Shown: positions 1-10,510 of the stretch, one piece after another | Position numbering within the stretch: position 1 is the first letter of the stretch | Layout: each line of letters starts with the position of its first letter | From: Saccharina japonica | Taxonomy: Eukaryota > Sar > Phaeophyceae > Laminariales > Laminariaceae | Length of the DNA stretch: 64,000 nucleotides | Reading direction: 5' to 3' | NCBI GenBank assembly: GCA_008828725.1 | Contig: MEHQ01003257.1 | Span: forward strand, 1-64,000 | Translations under genes and position numbers: made by a program | The notes under the pieces: generated by a model | Told to the model about the DNA's origin: nothing | Seen by the model: the letters and a program-made list of their open reading frames with translations, nothing else | Databases searched by the model: none

Positions 1-169
1 AGAAGTCAAATGATGGCTTCCGGGTCGGCTCAAGACGAGCAAGCCCTTCCCAAAGATAAGTCACAGCTGAGAACGAGTTTCAGCTGGTGGTCGAGCATTG
101 GCAAACGTTAACATGCATGCCATAAGGAGCATGATGGCCGAATTCATGACGACAACGGCCGATCAGAGC

Positions 170-800
170 CCAGCGGCGCTGAGGGCAGCGTTGCTGTAGG
201 AGAGAGACCAGCAGGGGCAGGAACCACTGCTGCATTCTCTGCTGTACGAGAAACCATCTGCTGCTGCTGGAGGCGTGGCAGAAGATACAGCAGCTGGAGA
301 AAGACAGCTTTGCGTGGGGATGCCTCACGCGATCTCGGCAGCGACGGGACGCAGAGAGGCTGCTGTCCCTGTCAAGGCGGGCCCAGCCAGGGGCCAGCCT
401 GACCAGCCAAGGAGGGCTGGCAAATGGGATGAATTCACAGGCGGTGAGTTGGGTGGGTGGTTTTGATCTGCCCATCTCGCGCCATGTTCCTACAAGCACA
501 GCGCTGCTGTAGGGAATAGTCCAAGAAGGCAAAACCCACTCCTGTAAGAGAGACTTACTGCTGCTGTTGGAGCATGCATTGGCCAATCGGACTCCGGCAG
601 ACACCGAGAGTAGCGCTGCTGTAGGGAATAGCCCAAGAAGGGCAGGACCCACTCCTGTTACGAGAGACTCTTGCTGCTGTTGGAGCAGCCATTGGCCAAT
701 CGGAGTCCGGCAGCGCCGAGAAAAGCGCTGCTGTAGGGAAGAGCCCACAAGGGGCAGACCCATCACTGCTGTACGAGGTACTACGGCAGGAGGAGAGACG
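170..800 (+). repeat. 112-bp tandem repeats in the gag part of the copia element
   Basis: The phrase GCGCTGCTGTAGGGAA starts at 501, 613 and 725, giving an exact 112-base period, and a more diverged relative lies near 190. Each unit continues with a block like CCAATCGGACTCCGGCAG. The stretch 230-440 is also a diverged copy of 766-935, both ending in a CAGCCAGGGGCCAGCC-like phrase. Because 112 is not a multiple of three, the expansion breaks the reading frame, so these repeats probably arose after the element stopped being constrained. CTG/CAG runs are mixed in. Confidence 0.75.
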
Positions 801-1299
801 ATTTTTCGTGATGATGGCTCGCGGGAGTTTCGGATCGACGGGAGCGGGAAAACTGCTTCTCGTCGAGGTTGGCCAGCCAGGGGTCAGCCATACCGACCAA
901 GGAGGTCTGGAAATAGGGGTGCAAACCCCAGCGGTGAGTCCCGTAGAGACTCAGCCGCGACTGCCGGTGGCAATGGCAGCAGCCCAAGGCCACCGAAGGT
1001 AGTACTTTCGTAGGGAAGTGCTTCAAGTGTGGCAAGAAGGCCATATGTATCGCAAACTGTAGAGAGAACGCGGTGCAGTGGTGCAACGGACTGGGGCACT
1101 CTGCTGATGTTTGCCCCACGCCGAAAGAAGAGGCTGTGCTGTCGATGGCGAGCGAGGTTGGAGCAAGGGACGTTGATATGGGTACGGCCCAGGCTTCAGC
1201 TTTCAAGGCCGAAGAGACAGGCAAGTGCAGTGATGGTTTGGGCAGAATGGGGGAAGGAGAGTCGGCGTTTCAGGTAGGAGACGAGGCATTTGGATCTGC

Positions 1300-1660
1300 G
1301 ATAGTGGAGCGTCTACTCACATGACGCCCTCAGCAGATTGCATGCTCAACTACAGAGAATGCAACTAAGAAACTGCGCATCGCCGATGGTTCAACTCGCT
1401 CCATCGAAGGATACGGTGATGTTCGCTTTGTCTTCGGTCCGGAAACGGTCTCGTGCAAGTGCTATGACTAACGTTGCGCACGTGCCAGACCTCCGCTATC
1501 ACTTATTTTCCCTAGCCCACTCTCGTCAAAAACGGCCACACTTCGAAGGACGCCCCTCGGGGATTCGTAGTCCGGCTCAAGTCAGAGCGTTCGCATCGTG
1601 TTTCCGTGAGTGGGACCCTGTACAGCCTTTACGGCTGCCGGGTCGACAGCAATAGTGGGG
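1300..1660 (+). pseudogene. copia aspartic protease segment
   Basis: The frame starting GAT-AGT-GGA-GCG-TCT reads DSGASTHMTPS, the active-site signature of retrotransposon pepsin-like proteases (the D and G of DSGA are catalytic). Downstream the frame moves, but NVAHVPDLRYHLFSL is legible near 1465-1515. That matches the usual copia protease C-terminal phrase in which a hydrophobic strand precedes the gag-pre-integrase domain. The active-site residues are intact although the segment is split by frameshifts. Confidence 0.8.
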
Positions 1661-1884
1661 AAAACTGCCTGTGCTGTACTCGCCCCAGGGCAACAGCCCA
1701 GTAAGCCCGCGATCGATCATCAACGACTACCACTGCGCGGCTGGACACTCCCACGAGGTTCTACTCCGCAAGACCGCGGAGACAGCAAGGAATGTCACTC
1801 AGAGGGAAACCTAGCTGGAATGAGGGGGTGCTTCATGGCGAAGGGACTTCGCAAGAGCGTCAAGCAATCCACGCACACACAGAG

Positions 1885-2300
1885 CGGTAATGAACCTCGG
1901 GAGGGTGTTTGTGGATTTGAGTGGTCCCAAGGTGGTAGAGTCTCTTGGCAGGAAGCGGTACACTCTCATTGTGCGCGATGACTTTTACGGTTACTTGGGT
2001 GTATTTTATACGCCACAAGTCGGACGCCGCGGAATTGTTCGAGCAGTTCCTCGCGGATTCTCGCGCAGACGAGCCCTTCGAAAGAAGGTCATCGTCCGAT
2101 CGGACGGGGGTGGTGAATTCCGTGGGGGGAAGTTTGGAGACCTGTGTAGAACACGAGGGATCAAGCAGGAATTCACGACGGCGACAGTCCCCAGTTCAAT
2201 GGGGTAGCAGAGCGCGCGCTAGGCTTGATTGAGACGGCCGCAATGGCGGGCCGAATCCGGCGCTCGCGAGCCATTACCCTGGCGCGCAACTACCCGCAAC
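1885..2300 (+). pseudogene. copia integrase core (DDE) segment
   Basis: The frame around 1890-2010 reads LGRVFVDLSGPKVVES and RYTLIVRDDFYGYLGV. About 2085-2135 reads VIVRSDGGGEFRGGKF, and about 2195-2240 reads QFNGVAERALGLIETA in another frame. These are the three blocks of an rve-type integrase core with its D, D and E residues. At least two frame changes are needed to join them, so the domain is dead as encoded. Confidence 0.85.
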
Positions 2301-4319
2301 TGAGTCGTTGTGGGCTGAAGCGTCGCACTGGGCGTGCGATGCTTTGAACCGCACACAACCACCGCTAACCCCAGAGCAAGTCGCCATACGAGATGTGGTA
2401 TGGCTAGACCCCCCTCCGGTAGTACTTCTACCTTTCCTCAAGACCTTGCACTGCAAGGTAGAAGAGGGAGAACAAGTCCCAGGCGAAAGCACGGAGTGTT
2501 TTTACTTGGCCTGCACCCAACTACCCCCGAGATCGGTACAGAGTGCTGACTAGACACCGTCCGTACTGATCACGCGCAAGCATAACCTGGCAGCGCGTGT
2601 CACCTGCACCACCTGTACCTGCCCAGTCGAGTGACTCCCTGTCTATGGAAGAGGGGGGGGTCCGAGGCAGACGACGCAAGCACGTCGGATCGAGGTGGTG
2701 CGGGGGTGTTGCATGAGCTGGACTAAGGTCTGGCTCGCGTGAACGACCTCGATTTGACGCGGGGGTTCGATCTGAATGCGGTTTTGGAGGAGCGCGCCCA
2801 GCAGGCACCTGCCGCCGGCGATGCCGGCGACGGGAATTCAGAGACGATGGGTTTGTCTCAAGGGGGCGCGGTGGACGCCGCGTCGGCTCCGGTAGGGAGG
2901 GTCGAAACAGCGACCCGGGCGAGGCATCAGCCTCCGACAACGACCAAGGGAACGGTGAGGATCCACCCGCGGTCCTGTCGGGGAGACCAGCTCACGAGCT
3001 CAGCAGCTGGGGACGGCTCCCCGCGACAGTAAGGGGCCGGACCCGGGGTCAGAGCCAACGCTTGGAGGGCGAGCCTGCTGAATGCCGGCCAAGGATGAGG
3101 CCTGAGGTCGCGGACGCGCTGCTTGCGGCAGTGTACAAGTTGACGATGTCTAGGAGAACGCAAAAGAGTACATCCTGGACGACGGAGGACGCACTGGCTC
3201 TGATGGCTGGAGGACCTGCAGAAGATAATAAAGGGGAGTTAAGCGTGCGCATGCCGAGTGGATTCCTCGGAAGACGTAGAACCGCCCCCTCTAGTCCGTA
3301 GCAAGATGTCGAGCGTTCACAGTACAAAGCGGCGTGGCAGAGGCCATGAAGATTGAATGGACGGTCACAAAACGACCGGTACGTTTTGAAGCAGCGATAC
3401 CGCCGCAAGGGCGAAACCTGTAGGATCGAAGTGGCGTGTTTACCTACAGAGACGGACAAGGATGGCCTGATAGTAAAGACAAAGGCTAGACTTGTGGCTA
3501 AAGGGGCTTTAGCCAGGTGCAGGATGAGATTACTTCCAAACTTCGCACCAACTCCCTCGTCAGCGCCAGTGAAAATTCTGGCAGCTGTTGCTCAACGAAC
3601 ACGGTCTGAACGATTGTTCATTTGACGTCGCCAAGCTTTTGTTCGACGCGAAACTCGACGCCGAGATATACATGAAACTACCCGGTGGGTGTGGTGACAT
3701 GTCAGGCAAAGATCGTTCGCCTGAACCGATCGCTGTATGGTCTGAAGCAGAGTAGACGACAGTGGGCCGGGATTATTGGTAGAAACCGTGGTAGAGTACG
3801 GTATGGAGCAGTGTAGGACTGATCTTGTGTTTTTCCCATGGTTGTGGACGGCAAGGTACAACTATCATGCTGTTCATGTAGATGACATCGTGTTGCAGGA
3901 TCGGACGAGTCATGCCAAACTTTTCATGCCGCGTTGGTAACGAAATTCCCACGAATAACCTCGGAAACTGACTTGGTACACTGGTTGTGCTTTCAAACGC
4001 GACTGGGAATTGGGGACTTTGGAGATTACGCAGAAGGCGTTTATTGAGAGCATGTTAATCGTTTTAGCGTTAACTCNTCCTCTGACATCCCCGCTACCCC
4101 TGGTGTGGAACTAGGTCCAAGGGAGGAAGGCGAACCTGGTGGAGACTGGCCTTACAGGGAGGCTGTGGGCAGTTTGATGTGGCTGTCGACCATGACGAGG
4201 CCGGACATCTCCAACGCTGTGCGTGCTGTGGCGCGCCACTCTCACAAACCCTACTGAGAGGCACTGGAGAGCAGTTTTGAATATTATGGCGTACCTTCAC
4301 GGGACCAGGTTTTGGGATT

Positions 4320-4780
4320 GACTTTGTGCGGGGTTCGGGACTGGATTTGAGTGCGTATAGTGATGCCGATTATGCTGATAAGCGAATGATAGGCGCTTCG
4401 GTATCGGGGACGGTAATTACCCTGGGGGGTGCGGCCGTCAGTTGGGCAAGTAGCACGCAGAGGTGTGTTAACGTTTGTCTACAGCAGAAGCAGAGTACGT
4501 TGCCCTAGGTGAAGGGGTGAAGGAGGCTTTGTTTACGGGCGCGGTCTTATCGTTTATTGTCCAGAGCTAAGCGGATCATGTGTCCGGGATTCGAAGATAA
4601 CCAGGGGGCCATAGCATTGGCTCAGAACCCTCTTCATTCTGCTCGGAGCAAGCATATCGACGTACGTTTTCATTTTGTTAGGGAGCTGCTTCGTGCGAAG
4701 AAGATCGACATTCAGTTCGTAGCTTCGAAAGACCAGCATGCGGATATTTTGACGAAATCCCTTGCTGCGACCCCTTAAGC
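4320..4780 (+). pseudogene. copia RNase H segment
   Basis: The reading frame from 4326 encodes LSAYSDADYADKRMIG and AAVSWASSTQRCV, then the frame shifts. From 4557 it reads EDNQGAIALAQNP, RSKHIDVRFHFVREL and DQHADILTKSLAATP before a stop. This is the C-terminal copia RNase H/connection module, which normally ends the polyprotein. The 3' LTR is therefore expected just downstream of about 4820. Confidence 0.88.
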
Positions 4781-4817
4781 TTCACCGTAGGTTCGGTTGA
4801 ATCTGCCGTTGGAGGGT

Positions 4818-5400
4818 GAGTAAGGGGTATGAGCATTATCCGATGTACCATGTTTGAGTTATGCGAGGAATAAGTTGTCAGGTCGCCACCCCGCGCTACT
4901 TTGAGGGGCATGGTGAGTAGGGCACCTACTTGGCATCTTATTTTCTGGCCATGGTCATCGTTTGGAATGTGGCCGTTGTTTCAACTGCAATGGTTTGGAG
5001 AATATGAGTTATACAGGGGGTTTTGACCCGGTGGCCGGGTTTCCTCCTGCGGGGACTGTTGTTGGCTGTTAGGTCCTAGCTTGTTTTGAATGTCCTTTCG
5101 GTCTTGTCATTGCTGTCAAGAGCCAGGGAGGGTGTTCGTTTGGATCGTGTCAGCAACGACGGTTACAAACGTTGTAGAGGGTTGCGTATATATTCGCAGG
5201 CGTTATTGTGGAATTCTTGCCTCGTGCGGGAGGAGGGTTCACACGCTCTCTCCGCTCTCTCTCCGCTCTCTCTCTCTCGCTCTGTCCTCTAATGCAACGA
5301 CCTTAAAACATCTCATCAGACTGCTGGGCAGTCAGGGCATCCAGATTTGCAATCTAGGAACAGTTGACTTCGGACTTGCGGAGCCGTCAATTGTAGCGTC
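4818..5400 (+). other. 3' flank of copia element, candidate LTR region
   Basis: No gene is supported here. By position this should hold the polypurine tract and 3' LTR. A TATA-like GCGTATATATTCGC sits near 5184 and a CT microsatellite lies at about 5241-5282. With the 5' LTR outside the window I cannot define the TG...CA borders. Confidence 0.4.
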
Positions 5401-5404
5401 GCCT

Positions 5405-5860
5405 ATGCATACCCTAATAGACAGAGAGGCTGTGATGGGTCAGGGCAACGCTTGGAAGTGGCGATACAAGGGACGATTCGTGGATGGCACGGAGTCGCAG
5501 TGGCTGTCTGAAGAGGAGGCGCGAGACAGTTTCACCCCCTTACAGCTGGACATTTTCCATGCACTATGGGAAACGTATCACGGAGCGGAGTGCCGGGAAA
5601 GGCGGACTTCGATGCTAACGCGAAAGGAAAGAGATGGGATCGACCGTGAACATACGTTGAAACAACACCCCGTGGGGACCGTGATCTGGAGGAAATTCGC
5701 GGACGCTGAAGGAAATAAGAAGCGTCATCTTTCAAAGATCTTCGACTACAAGTCACCGTACTGGCGGGTTCGGTACGCAGACGGAGATTGGGAGGAACTC
5801 AACGAACGTGAGATCCTGAAAGCTAGGAGAACCGAAAATTCGCAATCCGGTTCCCTGTAA
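5405..5860 (+). CDS. Tudor-like small protein downstream of copia element
   Basis: This open frame continues upstream to 5090. The Met at 5405 is chosen because the residues before it look like translated non-coding DNA, and a second Met follows at 5435. The 151-residue product has two recognisable segments. Residues about 14-45 read WKWRYKGRFVDGTES then WLSEEEA, a chromo/Tudor-like strand pattern. Residues about 84-135 begin VGTVIWRKFADAEG, continue with YWRVRYADGDWEELNE, and end in a basic helix. The W/Y-R-V-x-Y-x-D-G-D-W-E-E-L pattern is typical of Tudor-like chromatin-reader modules common in stramenopile genomes. It may be a host gene fragment, an extra open frame of the mobile element, or a relic of a second retroelement. 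I cannot say which, and expression is unknown. Confidence 0.5.
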   Translation: MHTLIDREAVMGQGNAWKWRYKGRFVDGTESQWLSEEEARDSFTPLQLDIFHALWETYHGAECRERRTSMLTRKERDGIDREHTLKQHPVGTVIWRKFADAEGNKKRHLSKIFDYKSPYWRVRYADGDWEELNEREILKARRTENSQSGSL

Positions 5861-6815
5861 ACGCGAGGAAGTGAAGTGGAGTTCGATGGAGAACGGGAGA
5901 AGACGTTAGCCGAAGATTGACTAACGAGCAGGATCAAGACCTCGGCCTACCCGGGTTAACGGGAAAAGCCGGGAAGTGGTGGATAAGAGGCCTTCAGCTG
6001 GTGCGCTTGATGAGAAATTCTAGCAAGTCCAGCAGTACCGACCTGGGACCTAATGCGGAAACGCGGAAGACCCAGGGTCCCTACCCCCGGGGTGACGCCT
6101 TTCCATGAAAATGGTAGACGCCACTCATTCGAGCCTCACGGCAATCGAAACACGACTAAGTGTGGGAAAAGGCCCTCACTCTTACTCCAGTGTGTCCGTA
6201 GCCCGGTTAGCACGGTATTCTTAGGAAACCGTGCTGGGGGGGTGTTGCGGCGGATCAACGCACGTAACGTAAAATACGTACGTAAGCGGAATGCTTCCTA
6301 GATCGCTGCAACTCCCTGTTAGTTCAAGGGAAGCACCGCTCTAGTTAGTCCGAAAACATACCCAAAAACACACGAAACTAATCCGAGGGAAAAAGGAAGA
6401 GAACTTGAACGTGATTGAGCTTGAGTGACTGCGAAGCGAGACTGAGTACTGCGAGCGTAACAGTAAGGCATTGTCGAAGGTTTGATACGGAGATCTGTAG
6501 TGTAGCACAAGAGGATCGAAGAGGAGTTAGCAGACAGAAGACTGGTCTTCACAGGAAGCTGTTGAGACAAGGAGGCAGGCCAACCTGATAGCATCTACGG
6601 AAAGGAAACGAACTACGAAGCGGTGAGAGACTGGGGACAAGGGGTTGGAGACCTAGAGTGCGTGCGTCTAAAGTAGCTCTTATCCTTCGTTACAGTACTA
6701 CTGCGTGCAAGTTGTATGCAAAACTTCCACGCATCTTGCATGGTGTTATAAGGCTGACTAGATTGTGTAGTAGGTAAATTGTTAACCTTTTACGAGTATA
6801 CCGTAGCCCAAAACG
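5861..6815. other. No supported gene; degraded coding-like sequence
   Basis: Short frames continue downstream of the Tudor-like frame (for example near 6105-6210 and 6530-6660) but each is interrupted and none matches a domain I recognise. The position suggests remnants of the same or a second retroelement. Confidence 0.35.
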
Positions 6816-6819
6816 GACT

Positions 6820-6902
6820 GAATGGCGTCGACGGCAGGCCATGGGTTGTATGTAGTGTGGTCGTGAGATCGAATCTCACGACCGCCATGAAAAATGTTTT
6901 TT
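6820..6902 (+). repeat. tRNA-like (SINE-type) sequence, copy 1
   Basis: Just inside the 5' end, TGGCGTCGACGG resembles a Pol III A box with one mismatch. The 3' part GTGAG-ATCGAAT-CTCAC (6863-6879) forms a perfect 5-bp stem with a 7-base loop like a T arm and contains a B-box-like core. It is followed by GACCGCCA, resembling an acceptor 3' strand, and then a run of six T (6897-6902) that could terminate Pol III. Total length is about 65-80 bases. The middle does not make a convincing D and anticodon arm, so I call it tRNA-derived rather than a tRNA gene. A diverged copy lies at 9181. Confidence 0.45.
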
Positions 6903-8990
6903 AACCCCTTAAGAACTGGTCCCACGAATTTGGGGACAAACTACTTGAAATTAGTGTAATACTTTTTTTTCGGTTTTGAATACGTAACTCCTCCGGGCAA
7001 AAACTGCAAGAAGAGCACCGCCGTCTTGATTTTTTTTTTTTAAACAAATCCGTTTTTTTTTCAGTTGCAATACTATTTCTGGTATATTTCCGACCTTTCA
7101 TTATTCCCTTCCGAAAACGAGACATTTCTCCAGTTCTAATGCTCAGACCTACTCCCTGAGGTTTAGAGAAAGCGTAGGTCATGAGAAACATTTTTGTCTC
7201 GGGAGCCGGATCGATCCGGCGCCCTTTTCATCACGAAAAGTGCACGCCCCCTTACCACAGTGGAGTAATGCACGACCACCCCATACCTCTGGCACCCAAA
7301 GACGAATTTGAAAAGGATAATATTATTATAATAGAGATCGGGAACCGATCCAAGAATAATATTGTGGTGAGATTGGGTTTCAGTAGCATTGCGAGGCAGT
7401 TCGGAGTACGGGACTAGGGGACGAGCCAGCCTCCGGTAGCAGACGATAGCAGACAGAGGCACATGGAGACTGACTTGGGCCAGTGCGGTAAGCGAAGCTG
7501 ACGTACGAGTACGTCAGCGCACGCACGGTTACCGAAATACTAACAAATGCAGGGGTAGATAATACGGTAGTCTTCTCGGTGCAATATAAGGGGGTACGAG
7601 TACACATAATCACAAGAACTAGAGTCGGGTCGCAGGAGCACAGCAGCAGCAGGGCCGAGCTGCACAGAGACGAGCAGGTTAGACGAGAGATGACTGAGAG
7701 GCCGGGTAGATCTAGATTAGGCGAAGAGTAACCTACGAGTAGAGTAGGGGGCCGATGATTGGACAGAGAGAGTACGCAGCGAGTGGGTACTTGAACAGTA
7801 ACGTAGACTAAATGGGTTCGCTACACCAGCCCCATCGATTCAGTCTTTTCCTTCCAGCCTTGCTTTCCACCTGGCTTGAGATAATAAACATAATTTTCTA
7901 CTTCTTTCTTCTTCTTGAACCTGACCACTGTCTACGTCTTCCTGAACCAACTAAACTCTGAAGGTCTTCCCCTTCAGTCTCGAGTGAACCGGATTACCAA
8001 GGTCCCTTTCTACAAGAATATGTTGTTGGTTGTTCTAGAGATAATTAGGCGTTTGGTTCATATTCGTGGCTAAAAGAACAGCAACGATGCACTGTTTGGT
8101 TGATCGTGTGAGTTGGAATACCACGTGGGTACAGCACGGAACAGTGCAGGCAGACGCGTAGAACACGCGAACAGACAGGGCTGCTGCTTTTTTTGTAGCT
8201 GGCCAGCCGTTGCTGGGCTAGATATTTCGTGATTTCTCATGGAATTACAGTTCCAAGCTCGGAAAGGAATGCGTGAGACGGGCCGAGTGGTGCAAGCAGC
8301 GTACGCGCAAACGTCAACATCACGCATATCTCAAAGACCGGTATGTTCTCATGTAGTTTGCTAATCTCTGACGCCCAAGGGCCGAGGGCGCACGTACGTG
8401 TTTTAGGGTGGCTTGAGCGACTTTCGAGGTGAGTTCGTTTCTCCGGCTGTTGATACTACTCTGTTTCATCTCAGATTTTCGGCGCATTTATAGTTTATCT
8501 GGGCCTCTCTAGTCCAACCGTCCATAGCATCCTACGCGGTCGGGAGCAGGTCTGAGCATTTGAACTGGAGTTATGCCGTGTTCGGTAAGGGGTGATTATA
8601 TATTCTCAACCCTGTTCTCGAGATCAATCACGCCGACTCATTTTGTGCTCAAATTTCTAACTTTTATCATTGTCAATCGAAACCAGCTATATAGTCTATA
8701 ATGTAGTCTATAATGTGTGTTATGATCATTAATTAATTAATTTCACGAAAGGGGGAGAAGAATAAATATCAGGTACGATGATGATGGTGTTATTGTTTTC
8801 ATACATACCTGGTAGTAAATAGTATTTACAAGTAATTATTGCTGCTGCTGCTGCTGCTGCTGTAAAAAAAAATGAAAATGCACTTTTCAACTTTTTTTGT
8901 TTTCGCCGAAGGAGCCAGCGAACTCCTCATGTCAGAACCTGACCAACACTCTCCCTTGGGTCCCCAGTCCCCAGAGATTATTAAGAACTT
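6903..8990. other. Gene-free region
   Basis: No open frame with a recognisable domain or plausible splice structure was seen on either strand. The stretch has T-rich tracts around 6960-7070, a duplicated TAGTCTATAATG phrase near 8692-8715, and a CTG microsatellite at about 8840-8862. Confidence 0.5.
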
Positions 8991-9089
8991 CGGACTACGA
9001 GTACGCGTGTACGACCCCATACGTATGATACGAAGACCAAAACCCCCCGCTGTTCTGAAGGCGAGGAGAATAGGAGAATACGTGTTACA

Positions 9090-9160
9090 TAAAAGGCTTA
9101 GATTGGATGGGTATTTGGTTGACCACTTACCAGTGTCTCAACGGACCAATCAATGCCTTT
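9090..9160 (+). repeat. Dispersed repeat AAGGCTTAGA...GGTATTTGGTTGACC, copy 1
   Basis: The phrase AAGGCTTAGATTGGATGG, then GTATTTGGTTGACC, then ACCAATCAATGCC lies just before the tRNA-like copy at 9181. A second copy occurs at about 9969-10031. Similarity extends over about 65 bases with scattered substitutions, which indicates a dispersed repeat and not a coding constraint. Confidence 0.55.
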
Positions 9161-9180
9161 GCAAAAATGGCTAGAATGTA

Positions 9181-9270
9181 GAATGGCGTCGACGGCAGGA
9201 AATGGGTTGTAGTGTGGTCGTTACACAGCAGCAGTAGTCCGAATCCCACGACCACCATGAAAACACTTTT
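9181..9270 (+). repeat. tRNA-like (SINE-type) sequence, copy 2
   Basis: GAATGGCGTCGACGGCAGG is identical to the start of the copy at 6820. It is followed by ATGGGTTGTA and GTGTGGTCG, then a diverged T-arm region carrying a CAG insertion. The end, CCACGACCACCATGAAAA, matches copy 1 (ACGACCGCCATGAAAA). Two copies sharing these ends in order support a small dispersed family with a tRNA-like promoter. Confidence 0.45.
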
Positions 9271-9546
9271 CAAGGAAAAGCGAACTTCGCACTACGTAGG
9301 CACGTATCATACGACTCCATACTTACGAAGACCAAAGACCCTGTTGTTCTGAAGGGGGGGGGGGGGGGGGGTCATAAGCAGGGCCTCTTCTTCTGTCTCT
9401 ACGCAAACAACACACGTGAGTACCAACGAGTACCCGTTCCATAGGCTGACCTGGCTAGGGATACCCTGTCCTCTTATACCTAGCTTCCGAAGATTTCGGG
9501 AATCGCGGCAAATCAACCATCATAACAAAGTTACCAAATGAGGAAT

Positions 9547-9621
9547 AGAACTGCAGTCCCGTTTTGGGGAAAAAATACTTAGAATTAGAGTGGTTTGTCC
9601 CCAAAACGGGACTGCAGTTCT
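9547..9621. repeat. Perfect 24-bp-arm hairpin
   Basis: The arm at 9547-9570 (AGAACTGCAGTCCCG...) and its exact reverse complement at 9598-9621 flank a 27-base spacer. There are no mismatches over 24 bases. It lies beside a larger foldback and is probably one end structure of a miniature inverted-repeat element. Confidence 0.85.
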
Positions 9622-9635
9622 AAAAGGGGTAACAT

Positions 9636-9870
9636 CACCGTAAGAAAGACAAAACCACGGCGAATGGAATGGCGGTGTTATGTTTCGTTTTGCGAAGTAG
9701 TAGGAACCGCGGCGCACGCGGCCACGGGAATTAATTTTACCACACGGCAATTCAAAAGCAAATTCCCGTGGTAAAATTCCCGTGGCCACATACCGCGGTT
9801 CCCACTTCTTCGTAAAGAAGTAAACAAAACACCGTCATTCGATTCGCCGTGGTTTGGTCTTTCTCATTAT
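9636..9870. repeat. Long foldback element
   Basis: Outer arms carry AAAGACAAAACCACGGCGAA (about 9643-9662) and its reverse complement TTCGCCGTGGTTTGGTCTTT with one difference (about 9843-9862). Inner arms pair AACCGCGG...GGCCACGGGAATT (about 9705-9732) with AATTCCCGTGGCCAC...CCGCGGTT (about 9775-9801). The whole can fold into one interrupted hairpin of about 230 bases. No transposase frame is present. Confidence 0.8.
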
Positions 9871-10089
9871 GATGGTGCTTTCGCCATTGCTTATTCTACA
9901 TTGAGTGGTGAGTGATCCACCGCGACTCCCGAAATCTTCGGTAATTGACTCGAAGAAGGCCCTGGTTGTAAGGCTTAGACTGGCGGGGTATTTGGTTGAC
10001 CTTTTACCAGTAGCCCAGCGCACTAATGCCTTAAGGTTCGAATTTTGCAGGCCGTCAGTAAAGAAGATGCGCAAAAAATGTACGGGTGT

Positions 10090-10510
10090 AAGTGTACAAC
10101 TGGCTACAGTGGGCTGGCCAGGGGGGGACACGCTTCAGAGCCCGATTTGGTTGCTTGAAAAAAATAGGAAAAACGGGGGGGATGATAGGAAAAAAAAAAC
10201 CGATTTTTTTAATTGGAAAACGGGGGGATGATATATAGGACCTAACCTTTTCGCCTATCATCCCCCCGGTTTTTCTATTATGTAAAATTATTATAAATAC
10301 GTCAGCTGTGATTGTATTTAAGTAATGTAACTAAATCGGGCTCTGGAGCCTATCCCCCCCCTGACCAGCCCGCTGTAGCCAGTTGTGCACAAATCAGACT
10401 TTTCCTATCATACCCCCGCTTTTCCTACGTTGATATTCGAGTAACTACATCGGGCTCTGAAGGCTGTATCCCCCCCCTGATCAGCCCGTTGTAGCCAGTT
10501 GTACACCAAC
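10090..10510. repeat. Foldback and direct-repeat cluster
   Basis: ACAACTGGCTACAGTGGGCTGG...AGAGCCCGATTTGG (about 10095-10152) is inverted at about 10332-10390 (AAATCGGGCTCTGGAG...CAGCCCGCTGTAGCCAGTTGT). The second arm is then repeated directly at about 10448-10503. A further inverted pair, GGAAAAACGGGGGGGATGAT (10167) and ATCATCCCCCCGGTTTTTC (10257), sits inside. Confidence 0.75.

Larger units (their letters stand above)
250..4817 (+). pseudogene. Decayed Ty1/copia-type gag-pol polyprotein
   Basis: Pieces of one polyprotein occur in order on the plus strand but in changing frames with stops between them. A cysteine-rich, zinc-knuckle-like segment lies at 1019-1120. The retroviral-type aspartic protease motif DSGAST is at 1300-1317. 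A GAG-pre-integrase segment lies near 1700-1880. The integrase core spans about 1890-2290, with VFVDLSGP, RSDGGGEFRG and QFNGVAERALG carrying the DDE residues. The reverse transcriptase has YMKLPGG near 3667 and SLYGLKQS near 3730. RNase H runs from about 4350 to 4778 (DADYA, EDNQGAIA, RSKHIDVRFHF, ADILTKSLA). Protease-integrase-RT-RNase H order is diagnostic of Ty1/copia. Many frameshifts mean it cannot make a full protein. The 5' LTR lies outside the window, and one undetermined base is at 4078. Confidence 0.92.
8995..9360. repeat. Local direct repeat pair
   Basis: A phrase containing CGACCCCATACGTATGATACG then GAAGACCAAAACC and CTGTTCTGAAGG at about 9011-9062 recurs in similar form at about 9303-9352. 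Between the two copies lies the second tRNA-like sequence. A run of about 18 G follows at 9353-9370. Confidence 0.55.

Noticed and set aside
80..766. 228-codon minus-strand open frame
   Set aside because: It is antisense to the copia gag region and is built from the 112-base repeats; residues are Ser/Leu/Gln-rich with no domain.
6820..6890. Functional tRNA gene
   Set aside because: The T arm and A-box-like start are present but no convincing D or anticodon arm can be drawn, so only a tRNA-derived repeat is claimed.
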